Positions 53,465-63,594 of a DNA stretch of 64,000 nt are shown here, one piece after another; the first letter of the stretch is position 1; every line of letters begins with the position of its first letter. Position numbers and translations under genes: made by a program. This DNA is from Legionellaceae bacterium (GTDB taxonomy: Bacteria > Pseudomonadota > Gammaproteobacteria > Legionellales > Legionellaceae), in NCBI GenBank assembly GCA_018061965.1, contig JAGOTG010000005.1, forward strand, positions 62,001-126,000, given 5' to 3'. The notes beneath the pieces are model-generated. The model was not told the origin of the DNA. It ran no database searches and worked only from the letters and a program-made list of their open reading frames with translations.

Positions 53465-54210
53465 ACAGGTTGCGGTCGATTGGGATAGTGCTCGGAACGC
53501 TTTGGCTGATGACTGGTCACGCTATGACCTGGCAAGATTGGTGGAAAACTCCCGATCACCAAGCAGAAGCGTTATGGAATGCTGGGCAATTTGATCAAGC
53601 AGCACAGCTATTTCAGCGGCCAGATTGGCGCGCTACTGCAGCGTATCGTGCTGCGGACTACCAGCGAGCAGCGCAAAGTTATTTGGGATTGCAGACGACA
53701 GATGGTTACTATAATGCAGGCAATGCTTTGGCGAAATCAGGCCAATATCAACCCGCTATTGCGGCCTACAATCAGGCATTACAGCGCGATCCACAACACC
53801 AAGATGCTTTGTTTAACCGCCAAATAGTGCAAAAATTATTGGATAAGCAGAAGCAATCTCAGTCGGATAAAAAACAGCAATCACAGTCACAACCATCGCC
53901 TTCTTCCTCCTCGCAAAATCCGCAGTCTTCGCAGCAGTCAGAGCCTAAAAAGGATGCACAGCAGAAGCCTCGAAAACCCTCTGAACCCTCCTCGCCGGCT
54001 TCCCCAACTCCCACGCCGCCCAAGCCGACGGAGTCGAAGGATGCCAAATCCGCAGCACAAAAGCATCCTGCCAGTCGCTCTGAGCGTGAAGAGCAACAAG
54101 CCAAAGAGCAATGGTTACGGTTGATTCCAGATGATCCCGCCTATTTGTTGCGCGAGAAATTTTTGCGTGATCATCTGCGTCGGCAAAATGGAGAAAGAGG
54201 CGCATCATGA
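53461..54210 (+). CDS. batC: BatC-like TPR protein with low-complexity tail
   Basis: The 249-residue protein has a short hydrophobic N-terminus (signal or anchor). Tetratricopeptide repeats occupy about 35-125, for example DGYYNAGNALAKSGQYQPAI followed by AAYNQALQRDPQHQDALFNR. A long Gln/Ser/Pro/Lys-rich tail (about 128-215) and a conserved C-terminal helix follow. This is typical of BatC in the Bat operon. It overlaps batD by 4 bp. Confidence 0.88.
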   Translation: MNRLRSIGIVLGTLWLMTGHAMTWQDWWKTPDHQAEALWNAGQFDQAAQLFQRPDWRATAAYRAADYQRAAQSYLGLQTTDGYYNAGNALAKSGQYQPAIAAYNQALQRDPQHQDALFNRQIVQKLLDKQKQSQSDKKQQSQSQPSPSSSSQNPQSSQQSEPKKDAQQKPRKPSEPSSPASPTPTPPKPTESKDAKSAAQKHPASRSEREEQQAKEQWLRLIPDDPAYLLREKFLRDHLRRQNGERGAS

Positions 54211-55883
54211 GGACGATTATGAGAAATGGCCTGCTGTGGTTATGCGTAGGATGGTTGAGTTGCTCAGCGATATGGGCACAGGGTATTGCTGTTGATCTCA
54301 ATGCGTCGCAAATTGAGGTGGGTCAGCAAGTTCGGTTAACGCTCACCTATGATCCCAAAGAAGCGCAAGGGACGCCTGATTTAAGTGCGTTGCAAACAGA
54401 TTTCAACATTGTCGCTACCGAGCAAGCGATGTCTTATACCGTGGTGAATGGTCAGGCGCGCTCTATCGGTCAATGGGGGATTGTGCTAGAGCCCAAGCAC
54501 AGCGGTATGATTACTATTCCGGCATTTCATATTGGTGCTTTAACCAGTGTTCCGGTGCAATTGAATGTGAGTCCTAGCACACCGCATGCTTCTTCTGGGC
54601 AGTCTGCTACTAACAATATGCCAGCTGCTGATTTGAAAAATGATGTGGCATTGACTGTCAGTGTCGATAATAAAAGTCCTTATTTGAATCAAGAAATTTT
54701 ATATAAAGTTAACCTTGTCACGCGTCATCCCTTGATCAATGTGCGTTACCAGGCCCCGCAGGTAGACAATGCGATTTTATTTCCAATAGGGGAAGGTCAA
54801 CAATATCAAACGATTCGTGAGGGCGTTTCTTACCAAGTAGATGAACAGTTGTACGCTGTTTTTCCACAAAAAAGTGGGCCGTTGGTCGTTGTGCCTCCGA
54901 CTTTGCAGGCTTTACGTTATGCCAGTAATCCGCAATCTGTCACGCTGTCTGGAGACGTCGTGACCTTACAAGTGCAACCGCTACCTAAGCATTTTGCGCG
55001 CCGCGAATGGTTGCCGTCCAAATTGGTGCGTTTGCGCGAAACTTACGACCAAACTGCTACGGAATTGGTTGAGGGTGCTACCATCGTTCGTACTATTGAA
55101 TTGCAAGCCCAAGGATTAGTCGCGCAATTATTGCCGCAAATTTCTTTTCCAGAGAGTCCTGATTTGCGTACCTATCCTGGTCAGGCAGAGCAGGATAATC
55201 GAATTCAGCAGGGGGAGCTTTGGGGCAGATCCAAAATGAAAGTGACCTATGTCTTTCCTCGGCCTGGTAAAATTGAGTTGCCGGCCATTCGGGTGCCATG
55301 GTTTAACGTCAAAACTCAAAAACTTGAGATGGCAGAATTGCCGGGCAAATCATATGATATTCGTTCTGCTACACCCCTAAAAAAACCCAAACCATTCAAG
55401 CCAAAGTTCAAAAGACACGCTGTAGCATCGCAACCTAGCCTTGATTCGCACCCAATTTCTTGGGAAGTGAAACCTATTGTTCTGGTTTGGGCGGCGGCGG
55501 TGGTCAGTATTTTAGGACTGTTTTTTGGCTTGTGGAATCGTGGGTTGCGTAATTTAAGACCCTATAGAGCATTGCGTGCGGCTTGCAAGAGCAATGATGT
55601 GATGCGCACCAAAGCGGCATTGGTAGATTGGGGGTGTCAGCAATGGCCAGATAAAGATATCGTGCATTTTATTGACATCATGCCTTTGTTACACAAAGAT
55701 GATGCATTATATACAACGTTGCAGTCTTTTGTGGTCGTGGCGTATCATCCAGAATATACCGCTGATTGGCAGGGCGCTGCATTGTGGCACGCGATTGTGG
55801 CTTATACAAAACATCGGGCACCTAAGAAAGCCAAGCGGGCTCGAGCCTCTGTTATTCCACCGATTTATCCACCGAGGAAATAA
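54207..55883 (+). CDS. batD: BatD-like membrane protein
   Basis: The 558-residue protein has a signal peptide, an extended beta-rich periplasmic part (about 25-400) with the BatD opening [18 protein letters not shown], and a membrane helix near 425-447 ([20 protein letters not shown]). A short cytoplasmic domain follows. It is the last Bat gene; queC follows after 4 bp, so queC may be in the same transcript. Confidence 0.9.
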   Translation: MRTIMRNGLLWLCVGWLSCSAIWAQGIAVDLNASQIEVGQQVRLTLTYDPKEAQGTPDLSALQTDFNIVATEQAMSYTVVNGQARSIGQWGIVLEPKHSGMITIPAFHIGALTSVPVQLNVSPSTPHASSGQSATNNMPAADLKNDVALTVSVDNKSPYLNQEILYKVNLVTRHPLINVRYQAPQVDNAILFPIGEGQQYQTIREGVSYQVDEQLYAVFPQKSGPLVVVPPTLQALRYASNPQSVTLSGDVVTLQVQPLPKHFARREWLPSKLVRLRETYDQTATELVEGATIVRTIELQAQGLVAQLLPQISFPESPDLRTYPGQAEQDNRIQQGELWGRSKMKVTYVFPRPGKIELPAIRVPWFNVKTQKLEMAELPGKSYDIRSATPLKKPKPFKPKFKRHAVASQPSLDSHPISWEVKPIVLVWAAAVVSILGLFFGLWNRGLRNLRPYRALRAACKSNDVMRTKAALVDWGCQQWPDKDIVHFIDIMPLLHKDDALYTTLQSFVVVAYHPEYTADWQGAALWHAIVAYTKHRAPKKAKRARASVIPPIYPPRK

Positions 55884-55887
55884 GATT

Positions 55888-56562
55888 ATGACCAAAGCGA
55901 TTATTTTGTTGTCCGGAGGATTGGATTCAGCGACCTGTCTCGCTTTGGCTCATGCTGCAGGGTACGCTTGTTATGCCCTCAGTTTTGATTATGGACAAAA
56001 ACATCGTGCCGAATTGCATGCCGCGCAGCGTTTGGCACACCGTTATGCGCTTGAACATAATATTATGGAGGTTGCTGCGGTAGGACGCTTGGGCGGGTCG
56101 GCGCTCACTGATGCGCAGTATGCGGTGCCTGATCATCAAGATACCTTGGATATTCCCCTGACTTATGTGCCAGCGCGCAATACGATTATGTTATCTTTGG
56201 CATTGGGTTGGGCGGAGGTATTGTCGGCAGAGCGCATTGTAATGGGTGTCAGTTCAGTCGACTATTCTAATTATCCGGATTGTCGACCTGAATATATCGC
56301 AGCGTTTCAACGTGTGGCAGAGTTGGCTACGAAACGAGGTGTAGAAGGCCACCCTTTGGTGATTGATGCGCCTTTGATTTATAAATCCAAAGCAGAAACG
56401 ATTCAATTAGGGGTTTCTGTGGGGTTGGATTACGCGCAAACTGTGTCATGTTACAAAGCAACGGATGAGGGCTTGGCCTGTGGCGCTTGTTCGAGCTGTC
56501 ATTTACGAAAAAAAGGGTTTCAAGAGGCAGGAATAGTTGATCCGACGCGGTATTTAGTCTAA
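55888..56562 (+). CDS. queC: QueC 7-cyano-7-deazaguanine synthase
   Basis: The ATG at 55888 with GAGGAAA upstream gives 224 residues. The ATP-pyrophosphatase loop is [15 protein letters not shown]. The zinc site is the cluster [14 protein letters not shown] near the C-terminus with the upstream CYK. It makes preQ0, the precursor of queuosine in tRNA. A QueD-like protein lies at 18831, but no other queuosine gene is in the window. Confidence 0.95.
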   Translation: MTKAIILLSGGLDSATCLALAHAAGYACYALSFDYGQKHRAELHAAQRLAHRYALEHNIMEVAAVGRLGGSALTDAQYAVPDHQDTLDIPLTYVPARNTIMLSLALGWAEVLSAERIVMGVSSVDYSNYPDCRPEYIAAFQRVAELATKRGVEGHPLVIDAPLIYKSKAETIQLGVSVGLDYAQTVSCYKATDEGLACGACSSCHLRKKGFQEAGIVDPTRYLV

Positions 56563-56640
56563 GTTTTAAATAGGACGAGTCGACGACTTTCCGTGTTTTG
56601 GCACTATGAGTATCAAGTTAAACATGTACTCTTTTCCCGA

Positions 56641-56663
56641 CGTCCCGCGGCTTGACCGCGGGA
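56641..56663. repeat. GC-rich hairpin repeat upstream of the lipoprotein gene
   Basis: TCCCGCGG (56643-56650) and CCGCGGGA (56656-56663) make an 8-bp stem around CTTGA. Its base composition differs from the flanks and it resembles a dispersed REP-like unit common in related bacteria. Confidence 0.6.
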
Positions 56664-56720
56664 GCCAGAGATCTTGTGCTGAAACTGGCTTGGTACCTCA
56701 GGATTTTTAAGGAATCCCCT

Positions 56721-57677
56721 ATGTTTAAGAAATGGATGATGATAATCGGTTTGTTAATACCATTAATGGGGTGTAATTCCTTAGCTTTTTTGCAGGGAAA
56801 AACGAATCAACCGATGATTCCAATCAAAATCGAAACGTTGTTTTATACGCCGGGCGATTTTACGCGCATTGATGTGCGGGGCGAGCTCACTTTAAATATC
56901 CATACGGGCGCGCGCAGCGCATGGTTCAGTATGCATGGCGACTCACGCGACCTTCGAAATATTGAGTGGAAGGTGAAACCTAAAAGTAAAACTCTGCGTA
57001 TCCGGCTGGATGGCCGATTTCCGAAACATGGTCCTGTCACGATTGATATAGGCGCGCGGCAGTTAGATGCCATCCTTTATCACGGTAATGGTAATGTGAC
57101 TGGGCGGCGATTGTATTCCAAACAATTGGACGTGGAAATTAACAATTCTAAAAATACGTTCACGTTGCTTGAAGGCCGAATGAATTTGCGCCATGTGTCT
57201 TTGAGCGGGGACGGCAAAATACAGATCAATGGTGGCGGGAATAATTCTATGGATCTTACTATCAGAGGTAAGGTGCATGCGAAAATTACGGGAACGACTA
57301 CGCCCAAAAAAATCGATATGGCGGGCAGCAGTTATTTAAATTTACCTCAAGTTAGAGCAAAAGATATGCAGTTGACTATGACCAGTGACTCTAACGCTCA
57401 ACTGGCGGGTACTGCTCAATGGGCATTGATCAAAATGGATGGCAATGCGCACTTCAATGGGCGATCTTTGCGTATCACGGAAGCGTTTGTGAGAACGGAT
57501 GATTATGCCATGGCCCTGATTTATGTGACAAGTAAACAGCATACGTTGGCATCGGGTCAGAGTAATATTTATTATTACAATGTTGCGACCTACCAAACTG
57601 ATTTTATGGCAAAGAATGGAACAATATTGAATTTGGGTGCTGAGAAGAGCAGGAAAAAATCCAATAAAAGGCAGTAG
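56721..57677 (+). CDS. DUF2807-like outer-envelope lipoprotein
   Basis: From the ATG at 56721 (AAGGAA seven bases upstream) the protein has 318 residues. The signal peptide ends in the lipobox LMGC (LIPLMGCNSL), so it is a lipoprotein processed by Lgt. The remainder is rich in short beta strands with repeated blocks such as GDGKIQINGGGNNSMDLTIR and GKVHAKITG, as in the DUF2807/GIN auto-transporter-head family of beta-helical proteins. Function is unknown. The C-terminus is basic. Confidence 0.75.
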   Translation: MFKKWMMIIGLLIPLMGCNSLAFLQGKTNQPMIPIKIETLFYTPGDFTRIDVRGELTLNIHTGARSAWFSMHGDSRDLRNIEWKVKPKSKTLRIRLDGRFPKHGPVTIDIGARQLDAILYHGNGNVTGRRLYSKQLDVEINNSKNTFTLLEGRMNLRHVSLSGDGKIQINGGGNNSMDLTIRGKVHAKITGTTTPKKIDMAGSSYLNLPQVRAKDMQLTMTSDSNAQLAGTAQWALIKMDGNAHFNGRSLRITEAFVRTDDYAMALIYVTSKQHTLASGQSNIYYYNVATYQTDFMAKNGTILNLGAEKSRKKSNKRQ

Positions 57678-57845
57678 TTCTGTTTTATGGGGCACAAGCT
57701 CTGCTTCCTAATGGTCGCGGATCGGACAGCTTGGGTGCATATCAACCTAAATTTAAGGTGAGGTTGTCCTGGTTTGCTTTAGATGATGGTACTAGTTTGT
57801 GCATAACCTGATATAATTTCGCCACTTTGTTTGAGGAGTGCGGTT

Positions 57846-60164
57846 ATGTCACGGTCCAATCAACAAGCGATAGCGGAAATTCAGGTTTTATGTAATGAGC
57901 TGTTAACTTGTCTAGAAGCGCAAAACATTGCAGCAGATAATGTTTTTTTGAACGAAAAAATGGCGATCCTGCGGAATATTTTACAGATTCATCGTACCGC
58001 AGATGTCTCTTATTACTTAAATTCTCCGTTAAAGCCAACGAGTGATGAGACCAACGCTGCGTTTTTCAACCAATCTAATGCGCAATTTCTTGTTCAAGCC
58101 AAAATTTTATCAGTGCGGCTTAAAGACCAAATCAAAACCGCCACGACTGATTTATTCCAAAATCCACGCTTTTGGTTACTACTGGTAGCATCGTGGTACT
58201 TCGCTGCAATACTGAACAGTATAATCTGTGCTGCTTTAGCATTCTTTGGAATCTGGTGTCTTAGCGAAATTGCCAGATTATCGCGTAAAGCAAAGGACGC
58301 TCATATTGCTTGTACACAGTTTATGACTACGATCAATGCTATCATTGCAGATACTGAAGCAGAGGAGGTTTCTGCGTCTTTGCAAACAAGGTCTGTGGAC
58401 AATACGGCTCTTCCAAACGCAGAGGCTCTAAGTTTGGCAGTACTCAGGACCGCTGGTTCTATGGGGGAAGACTTGGATGAGCAGCTCAACACCCCATTGC
58501 ATATTTTGCTTGCTTCTAAGCTGTCACAACAAACTAACATAAATATTGGAAGAATGAAGGCGGCAGTCGAAACACTGCAAAGATATAAATATCATCGTAA
58601 TCAGCACAATGTAACGCCATTATTAGCTATAAGCCAGAGTGATCCCTATCAACTACGTTCTCTATTCAAATTAGATCATATGCTGAGTATCGGGAATTCC
58701 TTTGATAAAATTGATGCTTTTCTAGGAGTTTTTCGAGCCAAGCCAAAAGAAACCGAGCGTTTCTTGCTCTTGGAAGGACCTTCAGGTACAGGAAAATCAG
58801 CGGCCGTTTTGCAATATTTCGGTGTGCAAAAAAACTGTGTTATACATGAATGGGTTCAGGGAGCAGAGGGTGATCAATGGCGCGGCCAACTCGAAGCACG
58901 TATTACTCAAACTTTTCAAACGCTCATCGCTTCTGCAAAAAAAGATCTTGAACGTACCTATATACTGTATCTCGATAAAATAGAGGCGATTAGTCCACAT
59001 GCCCCCAACTCGGGTGACCAACCGTCAAGTAAAGCAAGTAGTTATGCCGGTGTTGCAGAGCAATTTCAAAGAAACCTAGAAAGCCTGCGTAAAAATACCA
59101 ATAACGTTCTGGTGATTGGAACAACCACATCGGCTTTAAGCTTATCGCGCTCTATGCGAACCTTTGGAACACGAGTTTTATTTGCGTTACCCAAATATCC
59201 AGAACGGGTTGCATTATTAAGGCATTTTTTTATTGAAAAACAGATTTCAGAGTCCCAAATTCAACGCACAGCGCAATTAACCGATGGTTGGTCACCACAG
59301 TCTTTGGTATCACTGGTCAATGAAATTGTCGAAATAGAAGTGAGTGATCAGGCTATTTATCGTGCCTATGATAGATGTGCTGCAATTATTGAAAACGATT
59401 TTAAACAGGTTTACAGTTCTGCAGAATTGCAGTTGCCGCGTTGGACTACTGTTACAGATGAGGCGGATTATCAAATTGTGACACCGAGATGTATTGAGGA
59501 CTGTTTTGCACAATTAAAAGATTATCTTCACAACCCACAATATTATACCAAAACACCTATGCATGTGTTGCTCAGTGGTCCTCCAGGGGGTGGTAAGACC
59601 ACTGCAGTACGCAATTTTTCTTTACAAAGTAAAGTGGTGTTTATTTTAGTAAAGTCCGGCATTATGGAATTTGAATTGACCAGATTGTTGGAGCGTGCCA
59701 ATCAATTTGATCAAGCGCTCATTTTTATCGACGAAGTGGATCAATGTTCCTGCCTAGATGTATTGCAAACGCAAATGGATGGATTTAAAACCAATAATTC
59801 CATCATTATTGCTGCAACGAATCATCCCGAAAAAATACACTTAACACGAGCTGCGTTATGGAGTCGCTTTATATTTAAAATTGAAGTGCCAGCATTAGAT
59901 GCCGAGCAACGTGGACAATATATATCTTGGATCATCCACAGAGAACTTAGATTGGCTCCTAGGGTATCTATAGACTCTGCATTAGAGCAAGATTTAACTC
60001 AGAATTGCCCTGCCCTAACCAGTGCATGCAATACATGGGATATGCGCAGTATTGGCTGGAAACTCCAAACATTCTTCGGACAACGCAGATCTGCATTTGG
60101 GAGAAATCTGAGTCAGGACGCCGTAACGCTGGATGATGCTACGAATGTATTTGCGTTAGGGTGA
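57846..60164 (+). CDS. Membrane-anchored double AAA ATPase of unknown function
   Basis: The ATG at 57846 (GAGGAG upstream) gives 772 residues. An N-terminal helical region (1-105) is followed by a hydrophobic hairpin (about 109-139), a helical linker, AAA module 1 with Walker A GPSGTGKS (311-318), and AAA module 2 with Walker A GPPGGGKT (578-585). Module 2 looks active: Walker B LIFIDEVD and AATNHPEK as sensor 1. Module 1 has Walker B LYLDKIEA, with Lys in place of the catalytic Glu, so it probably binds but does not hydrolyse ATP. The arrangement resembles NSF/p97-like double AAA proteins but matches no family I know. No partner gene is adjacent. Confidence 0.7.
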   Translation: MSRSNQQAIAEIQVLCNELLTCLEAQNIAADNVFLNEKMAILRNILQIHRTADVSYYLNSPLKPTSDETNAAFFNQSNAQFLVQAKILSVRLKDQIKTATTDLFQNPRFWLLLVASWYFAAILNSIICAALAFFGIWCLSEIARLSRKAKDAHIACTQFMTTINAIIADTEAEEVSASLQTRSVDNTALPNAEALSLAVLRTAGSMGEDLDEQLNTPLHILLASKLSQQTNINIGRMKAAVETLQRYKYHRNQHNVTPLLAISQSDPYQLRSLFKLDHMLSIGNSFDKIDAFLGVFRAKPKETERFLLLEGPSGTGKSAAVLQYFGVQKNCVIHEWVQGAEGDQWRGQLEARITQTFQTLIASAKKDLERTYILYLDKIEAISPHAPNSGDQPSSKASSYAGVAEQFQRNLESLRKNTNNVLVIGTTTSALSLSRSMRTFGTRVLFALPKYPERVALLRHFFIEKQISESQIQRTAQLTDGWSPQSLVSLVNEIVEIEVSDQAIYRAYDRCAAIIENDFKQVYSSAELQLPRWTTVTDEADYQIVTPRCIEDCFAQLKDYLHNPQYYTKTPMHVLLSGPPGGGKTTAVRNFSLQSKVVFILVKSGIMEFELTRLLERANQFDQALIFIDEVDQCSCLDVLQTQMDGFKTNNSIIIAATNHPEKIHLTRAALWSRFIFKIEVPALDAEQRGQYISWIIHRELRLAPRVSIDSALEQDLTQNCPALTSACNTWDMRSIGWKLQTFFGQRRSAFGRNLSQDAVTLDDATNVFALG

Positions 60165-60308
60165 AAACCAGCGAACTCATCTGCGGTAATCTTTGCAATA
60201 TGAATACCCATTTGAGTTGCGAGGCGCGGTAGTTCATTAGGCAATACGCCCGTTAGTGGGGGTTTGGGGGTTGTTATTGTTTTGAGCTTTATAAAAACTA
60301 CTTTGCGA

Positions 60309-61088
60309 CTAAAGATTAATAGCCTGTAACAATACACCACTATCCGTATCCAACGGCAATACATGCGCAGAATGTTCTAACCAATGGATTGGGACTGCTG
60401 TATTCGCATAATGTTGCGCGACGGTTTGTACATCGATGACTTTGTCATGGCGACCTAAAAACAGATCGGTGGGACAATCGGGTTGTAGAGTGGTTTGAGA
60501 GTGGATTAAGGATAACACTTCTATGATGGCGGAAATCGGCAGGTGTTGATAAGCCAGTTCTTGAAATTGATCTGAAAAAATATCTCCTCCATGATTTGCC
60601 AGGGTTTTCCAACCCACACTACGCAATCCCCGCGCAGCCAAACAGGCAAGAGAGGCAGGGTAATACAGTTTTAAAGCGGGTGCCAACAAATATAAATGGT
60701 GCAAACGAAATGTTTGCGACAATTCTAGCGCCAATGATCCTCCCAGCGATAAACCAACGACACTAACTTTTGCGTAACTAGCCATTAATTTTGCACAGGT
60801 ATCGTGTGCTGTATCTCGCCATTGCTGGGCAGTACATTGAGAAAAAGCCTGAATGGATTGCGCATGTCCTGGCAGGATGGGACACACAATGCGATCATAA
60901 CCGGTGATTAACGGAAGCATCTCACGATACACCCCAGGAGACGATCCAAAACCATGTAATAACAACAACGCATGATCCTGCCGTGGCGTGACGATTTGAT
61001 CAATAGCCGAAAGATAATGGGCTTCTTGTGGACTCAGTAATTTGACTATTTTGCCCTGATAGAAAAATGCAAAATCACTGAGTTCCAT
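60309..61088 (-). CDS. Alpha/beta hydrolase, carboxylesterase/monoglyceride-lipase type
   Basis: The 259-residue enzyme has the oxyanion motif LLLHGFGSSPGVY, the nucleophile elbow GLSLGGSLAL, Asp in FLGRHDKVID and His in EHSAHVLPLD, so the triad is complete. It resembles the Est30/monoacylglycerol lipase group acting on short esters or lipids. It starts immediately before the end of the GMP reductase-like gene on the same strand (adjacent). The natural substrate is unknown. Confidence 0.85.
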   Translation of the reverse strand: MELSDFAFFYQGKIVKLLSPQEAHYLSAIDQIVTPRQDHALLLLHGFGSSPGVYREMLPLITGYDRIVCPILPGHAQSIQAFSQCTAQQWRDTAHDTCAKLMASYAKVSVVGLSLGGSLALELSQTFRLHHLYLLAPALKLYYPASLACLAARGLRSVGWKTLANHGGDIFSDQFQELAYQHLPISAIIEVLSLIHSQTTLQPDCPTDLFLGRHDKVIDVQTVAQHYANTAVPIHWLEHSAHVLPLDTDSGVLLQAINL

Positions 61089-62105
61089 TTAATAAGATTC
61101 CATTAATTTGTGAGGCAAGCTTTCAATCCGACCAGCCTGAGTGATTTCCACATAATTTAATTTACGTTGTAATTCGCTGACTGTATCAGCACCGGCATAC
61201 GTGAGACCGGAGCGTAAGCCGCCCACGATGTCGGAAATAATCATATCAGCGCAGTCGCGATAGGGCACATCCGTGCTCACCCCTTCTGCTGTTTTCCATT
61301 CATGCATTTGACCCATAAAGCCCTCTTGCGCTTCGCGCGAGGCCATGCCGCGATAACGTTTGACTTGGGTGCCATCATCTTGGGTGATGATTTCGCCCGG
61401 CGTGGGTCCTGTACCGGCGAGCATCCCGCCTATCATGACAAAATCTGCTCCAAATGCCAGCGCTTTTACTATGTCGCCAGGCGTTTTGAGGCCACCATCT
61501 GCCACAATAGAGCGATCTGAGCGTGCGCAATCTTGAATGCAGGTGAGCATCGGGATACCAAATCCGGTTTTAATCCGCGTGCTGCATACTGAGCCGCCGC
61601 CGATGCCGGCTTTAATGATATCGGCTCCGCATGAAGCCAGATAATCTGCGCCTGCATAGGTTGCAACATTGCCGGCCATGATACACCGGCTGCCCAATAT
61701 TTCCCGCAGAATTTTCAGGGTTTTTCCGACATATTTGGCATGTCCATGGGCCACATCAACACAGAAAAAATCGGCCCCAGCATCGCGTAATGCTTCGGCG
61801 CGCTCTAGTTCCGCTTTGGAGCAGCCCACAGAAATAAACACTGCTCCTTTGCAAGCTCGAAACTCCTTGATGTTATCTTCGATACTTAAAAAGCGATGCA
61901 AAACACCGATGCCCCCTTTGGAATGCATAAAATTGGCCATTTTACTTTCGGTAATGGTGTCCATATTGGAGCTCATAACCGGCAAAGTCAGCGTGAGTTT
62001 ATTCAATCTATCCGTAACGGTAGTATCTACGATGCGTCGAGATTCATGATGGTTGTAAGCTGGTACCAACAACACATCATCAAAGGTAATGGCGCGTACT
62101 GACAT
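61089..62105 (-). CDS. GMP reductase / IMP dehydrogenase family enzyme without CBS domains
   Basis: The 338-residue protein covers only the catalytic barrel: [27 protein letters not shown], the active-site loop with Cys174 in [18 protein letters not shown], and [20 protein letters not shown]. The absence of CBS domains and the length favour GMP reductase (GMP to IMP, NADPH). The loop usually reads GIGPGSxCTTR; here Pro is Gly and the first Thr is Ser. It lies 8 bp after the PhoH gene. Confidence 0.8.
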   Translation of the reverse strand: MSVRAITFDDVLLVPAYNHHESRRIVDTTVTDRLNKLTLTLPVMSSNMDTITESKMANFMHSKGGIGVLHRFLSIEDNIKEFRACKGAVFISVGCSKAELERAEALRDAGADFFCVDVAHGHAKYVGKTLKILREILGSRCIMAGNVATYAGADYLASCGADIIKAGIGGGSVCSTRIKTGFGIPMLTCIQDCARSDRSIVADGGLKTPGDIVKALAFGADFVMIGGMLAGTGPTPGEIITQDDGTQVKRYRGMASREAQEGFMGQMHEWKTAEGVSTDVPYRDCADMIISDIVGGLRSGLTYAGADTVSELQRKLNYVEITQAGRIESLPHKLMESY

Positions 62106-62113
62106 AATAACTC

Positions 62114-63511
62114 CTAAAGATGTTCGGCAGCATAGAATGCTAAGCGGGAACGCTCACCGCGGGTCAGCGTCATATGTGCACTATATTCCCAATTTTTAAA
62201 TCGATCCACCGCAAATGTAAGACCAGAAGTGGTTTCGGTCAAATACGGGGTGTCGATTTGTTTGATGTCACCCAAGCAAACGATTTTAGATCCTGGTCCG
62301 GCACGGGTGATCAAGGTTTTAATTTGTTTGGGGGTAAGATTTTGTGCTTCATCAATGATGATAAATCGATTGAGAAACGTGCGGCCGCGCATAAAATTCA
62401 AGGAACGAATTTTGATTTTATTTTTCAATAAATCATCCGTTGCATTTTTACCAAAACTGCCACCGTCTTGATTTCCGTGCAAGACTTCAAGATTATCCAT
62501 CAAGGCACCCATCCACGGCGTCATTTTTTCTTCTTCTGTGCCAGGTAAAAATCCAATATCTTCGCCGACAGGAATGGTGACTCGTGTCATGATGATTTCT
62601 GTGTAGCGTCGTTCATCTAGAACTTGCGCTAATCCTGCAGCAATGGTTAACAATGTTTTTCCGGTGCCTGCAGATCCTTGTAACGTGACAAAGTCGATAT
62701 CGGGATTCAGTAGCAAATTAAGTGAAAAGTTTTGTTCTTCGTTGCGGGCGGTGATGCCCCATACTGCATTTTTTTCAAGGGTATAATCTCTCGCCATTTC
62801 AACAATGGCTTCTTGGGCTTCTACTTTTTTGACTATGGCTTTGAATTCACGATCTTGCGTGAGCAAACAATCATTGGGGTTCCAGTCGGATACGAGTGGG
62901 CCTTTGATGCGATAAAACGTTTTGCCACTGTCTTTCCATGCTTCCATGTCTTTGCCATGGTTATCCCAGAATTGATTGTCTAAATGATGCAAGCCACTGT
63001 GTAGTAACGTGACGTCGTCTAAGACTTGGTCGGTATAATAGTCTTCAGCAGGAATACCGAGGATCCCCGCTTTGATCCGCAGATTAATGTCTTTGGATAC
63101 AATCACAACTTGGTGTTCTGTTTCACTTTTTTGCAAACTTAACGCAATGGCTAATAAAGTATTATCGACATTATGTCCAGGCAATGAAATGGGTTTCACT
63201 TGCTCTAAATCAGAAGCTTGAAAAAACAGTCGACCGGAGCTTGATATGCTTTGCTTAGACATAAAGCTGGGGATTTTTAATCCAGCGACTATTTCAGCAT
63301 GGGTGGCGCCACTCATTAACTCAACCAACATGCGATTGGTTTGGCGGACGTTGCGTGCTAGTTCAGAAATACCATTTTTGTGTCGATCCAGCTCTTCTAA
63401 GACAACCATGGGTAAATAAATGTCATGCTCTTGAAAATGATAAATAGCTGTGGGATCATGCATCAGTATGTTAGTATCTAGCACAAATAATTTACGTTCC
63501 TTGTTTATCAT
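62114..63511 (-). CDS. PIN-PhoH (PhoH2-type) RNA helicase/RNase
   Basis: The 465-residue protein fuses an N-terminal PIN domain (LFVLDTNILMHDP, about 7-20, with further acidic residues in VVLEELDRHK) to a C-terminal PhoH ATPase (Walker A LQGSAGTGKTLLTIAAG, Walker B FIIIDEAQNLTPKQIKT). Proteins of this layout act as sequence-dependent RNA helicases and nucleases. It is divergent from smpB, another RNA-quality gene. All visible catalytic residues are intact. Confidence 0.93.
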   Translation of the reverse strand: MINKERKLFVLDTNILMHDPTAIYHFQEHDIYLPMVVLEELDRHKNGISELARNVRQTNRMLVELMSGATHAEIVAGLKIPSFMSKQSISSSGRLFFQASDLEQVKPISLPGHNVDNTLLAIALSLQKSETEHQVVIVSKDINLRIKAGILGIPAEDYYTDQVLDDVTLLHSGLHHLDNQFWDNHGKDMEAWKDSGKTFYRIKGPLVSDWNPNDCLLTQDREFKAIVKKVEAQEAIVEMARDYTLEKNAVWGITARNEEQNFSLNLLLNPDIDFVTLQGSAGTGKTLLTIAAGLAQVLDERRYTEIIMTRVTIPVGEDIGFLPGTEEEKMTPWMGALMDNLEVLHGNQDGGSFGKNATDDLLKNKIKIRSLNFMRGRTFLNRFIIIDEAQNLTPKQIKTLITRAGPGSKIVCLGDIKQIDTPYLTETTSGLTFAVDRFKNWEYSAHMTLTRGERSRLAFYAAEHL

Positions 63512-63594
63512 GTTTCCATCCTGGTGATAACTAATATCCAGTAATCATGATAACTTATCGGATCAATTCTGTAACTATCTCAGGTGAGTTAACC

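Noticed and set aside
60113..60364. Minus-strand 83-codon ORF overlapping the AAA gene end and the hydrolase gene end
   Set aside because: Both ends overlap well-supported genes and there is no ribosome site. The central part looks protein-like and could be a gene remnant, but the evidence is too thin.
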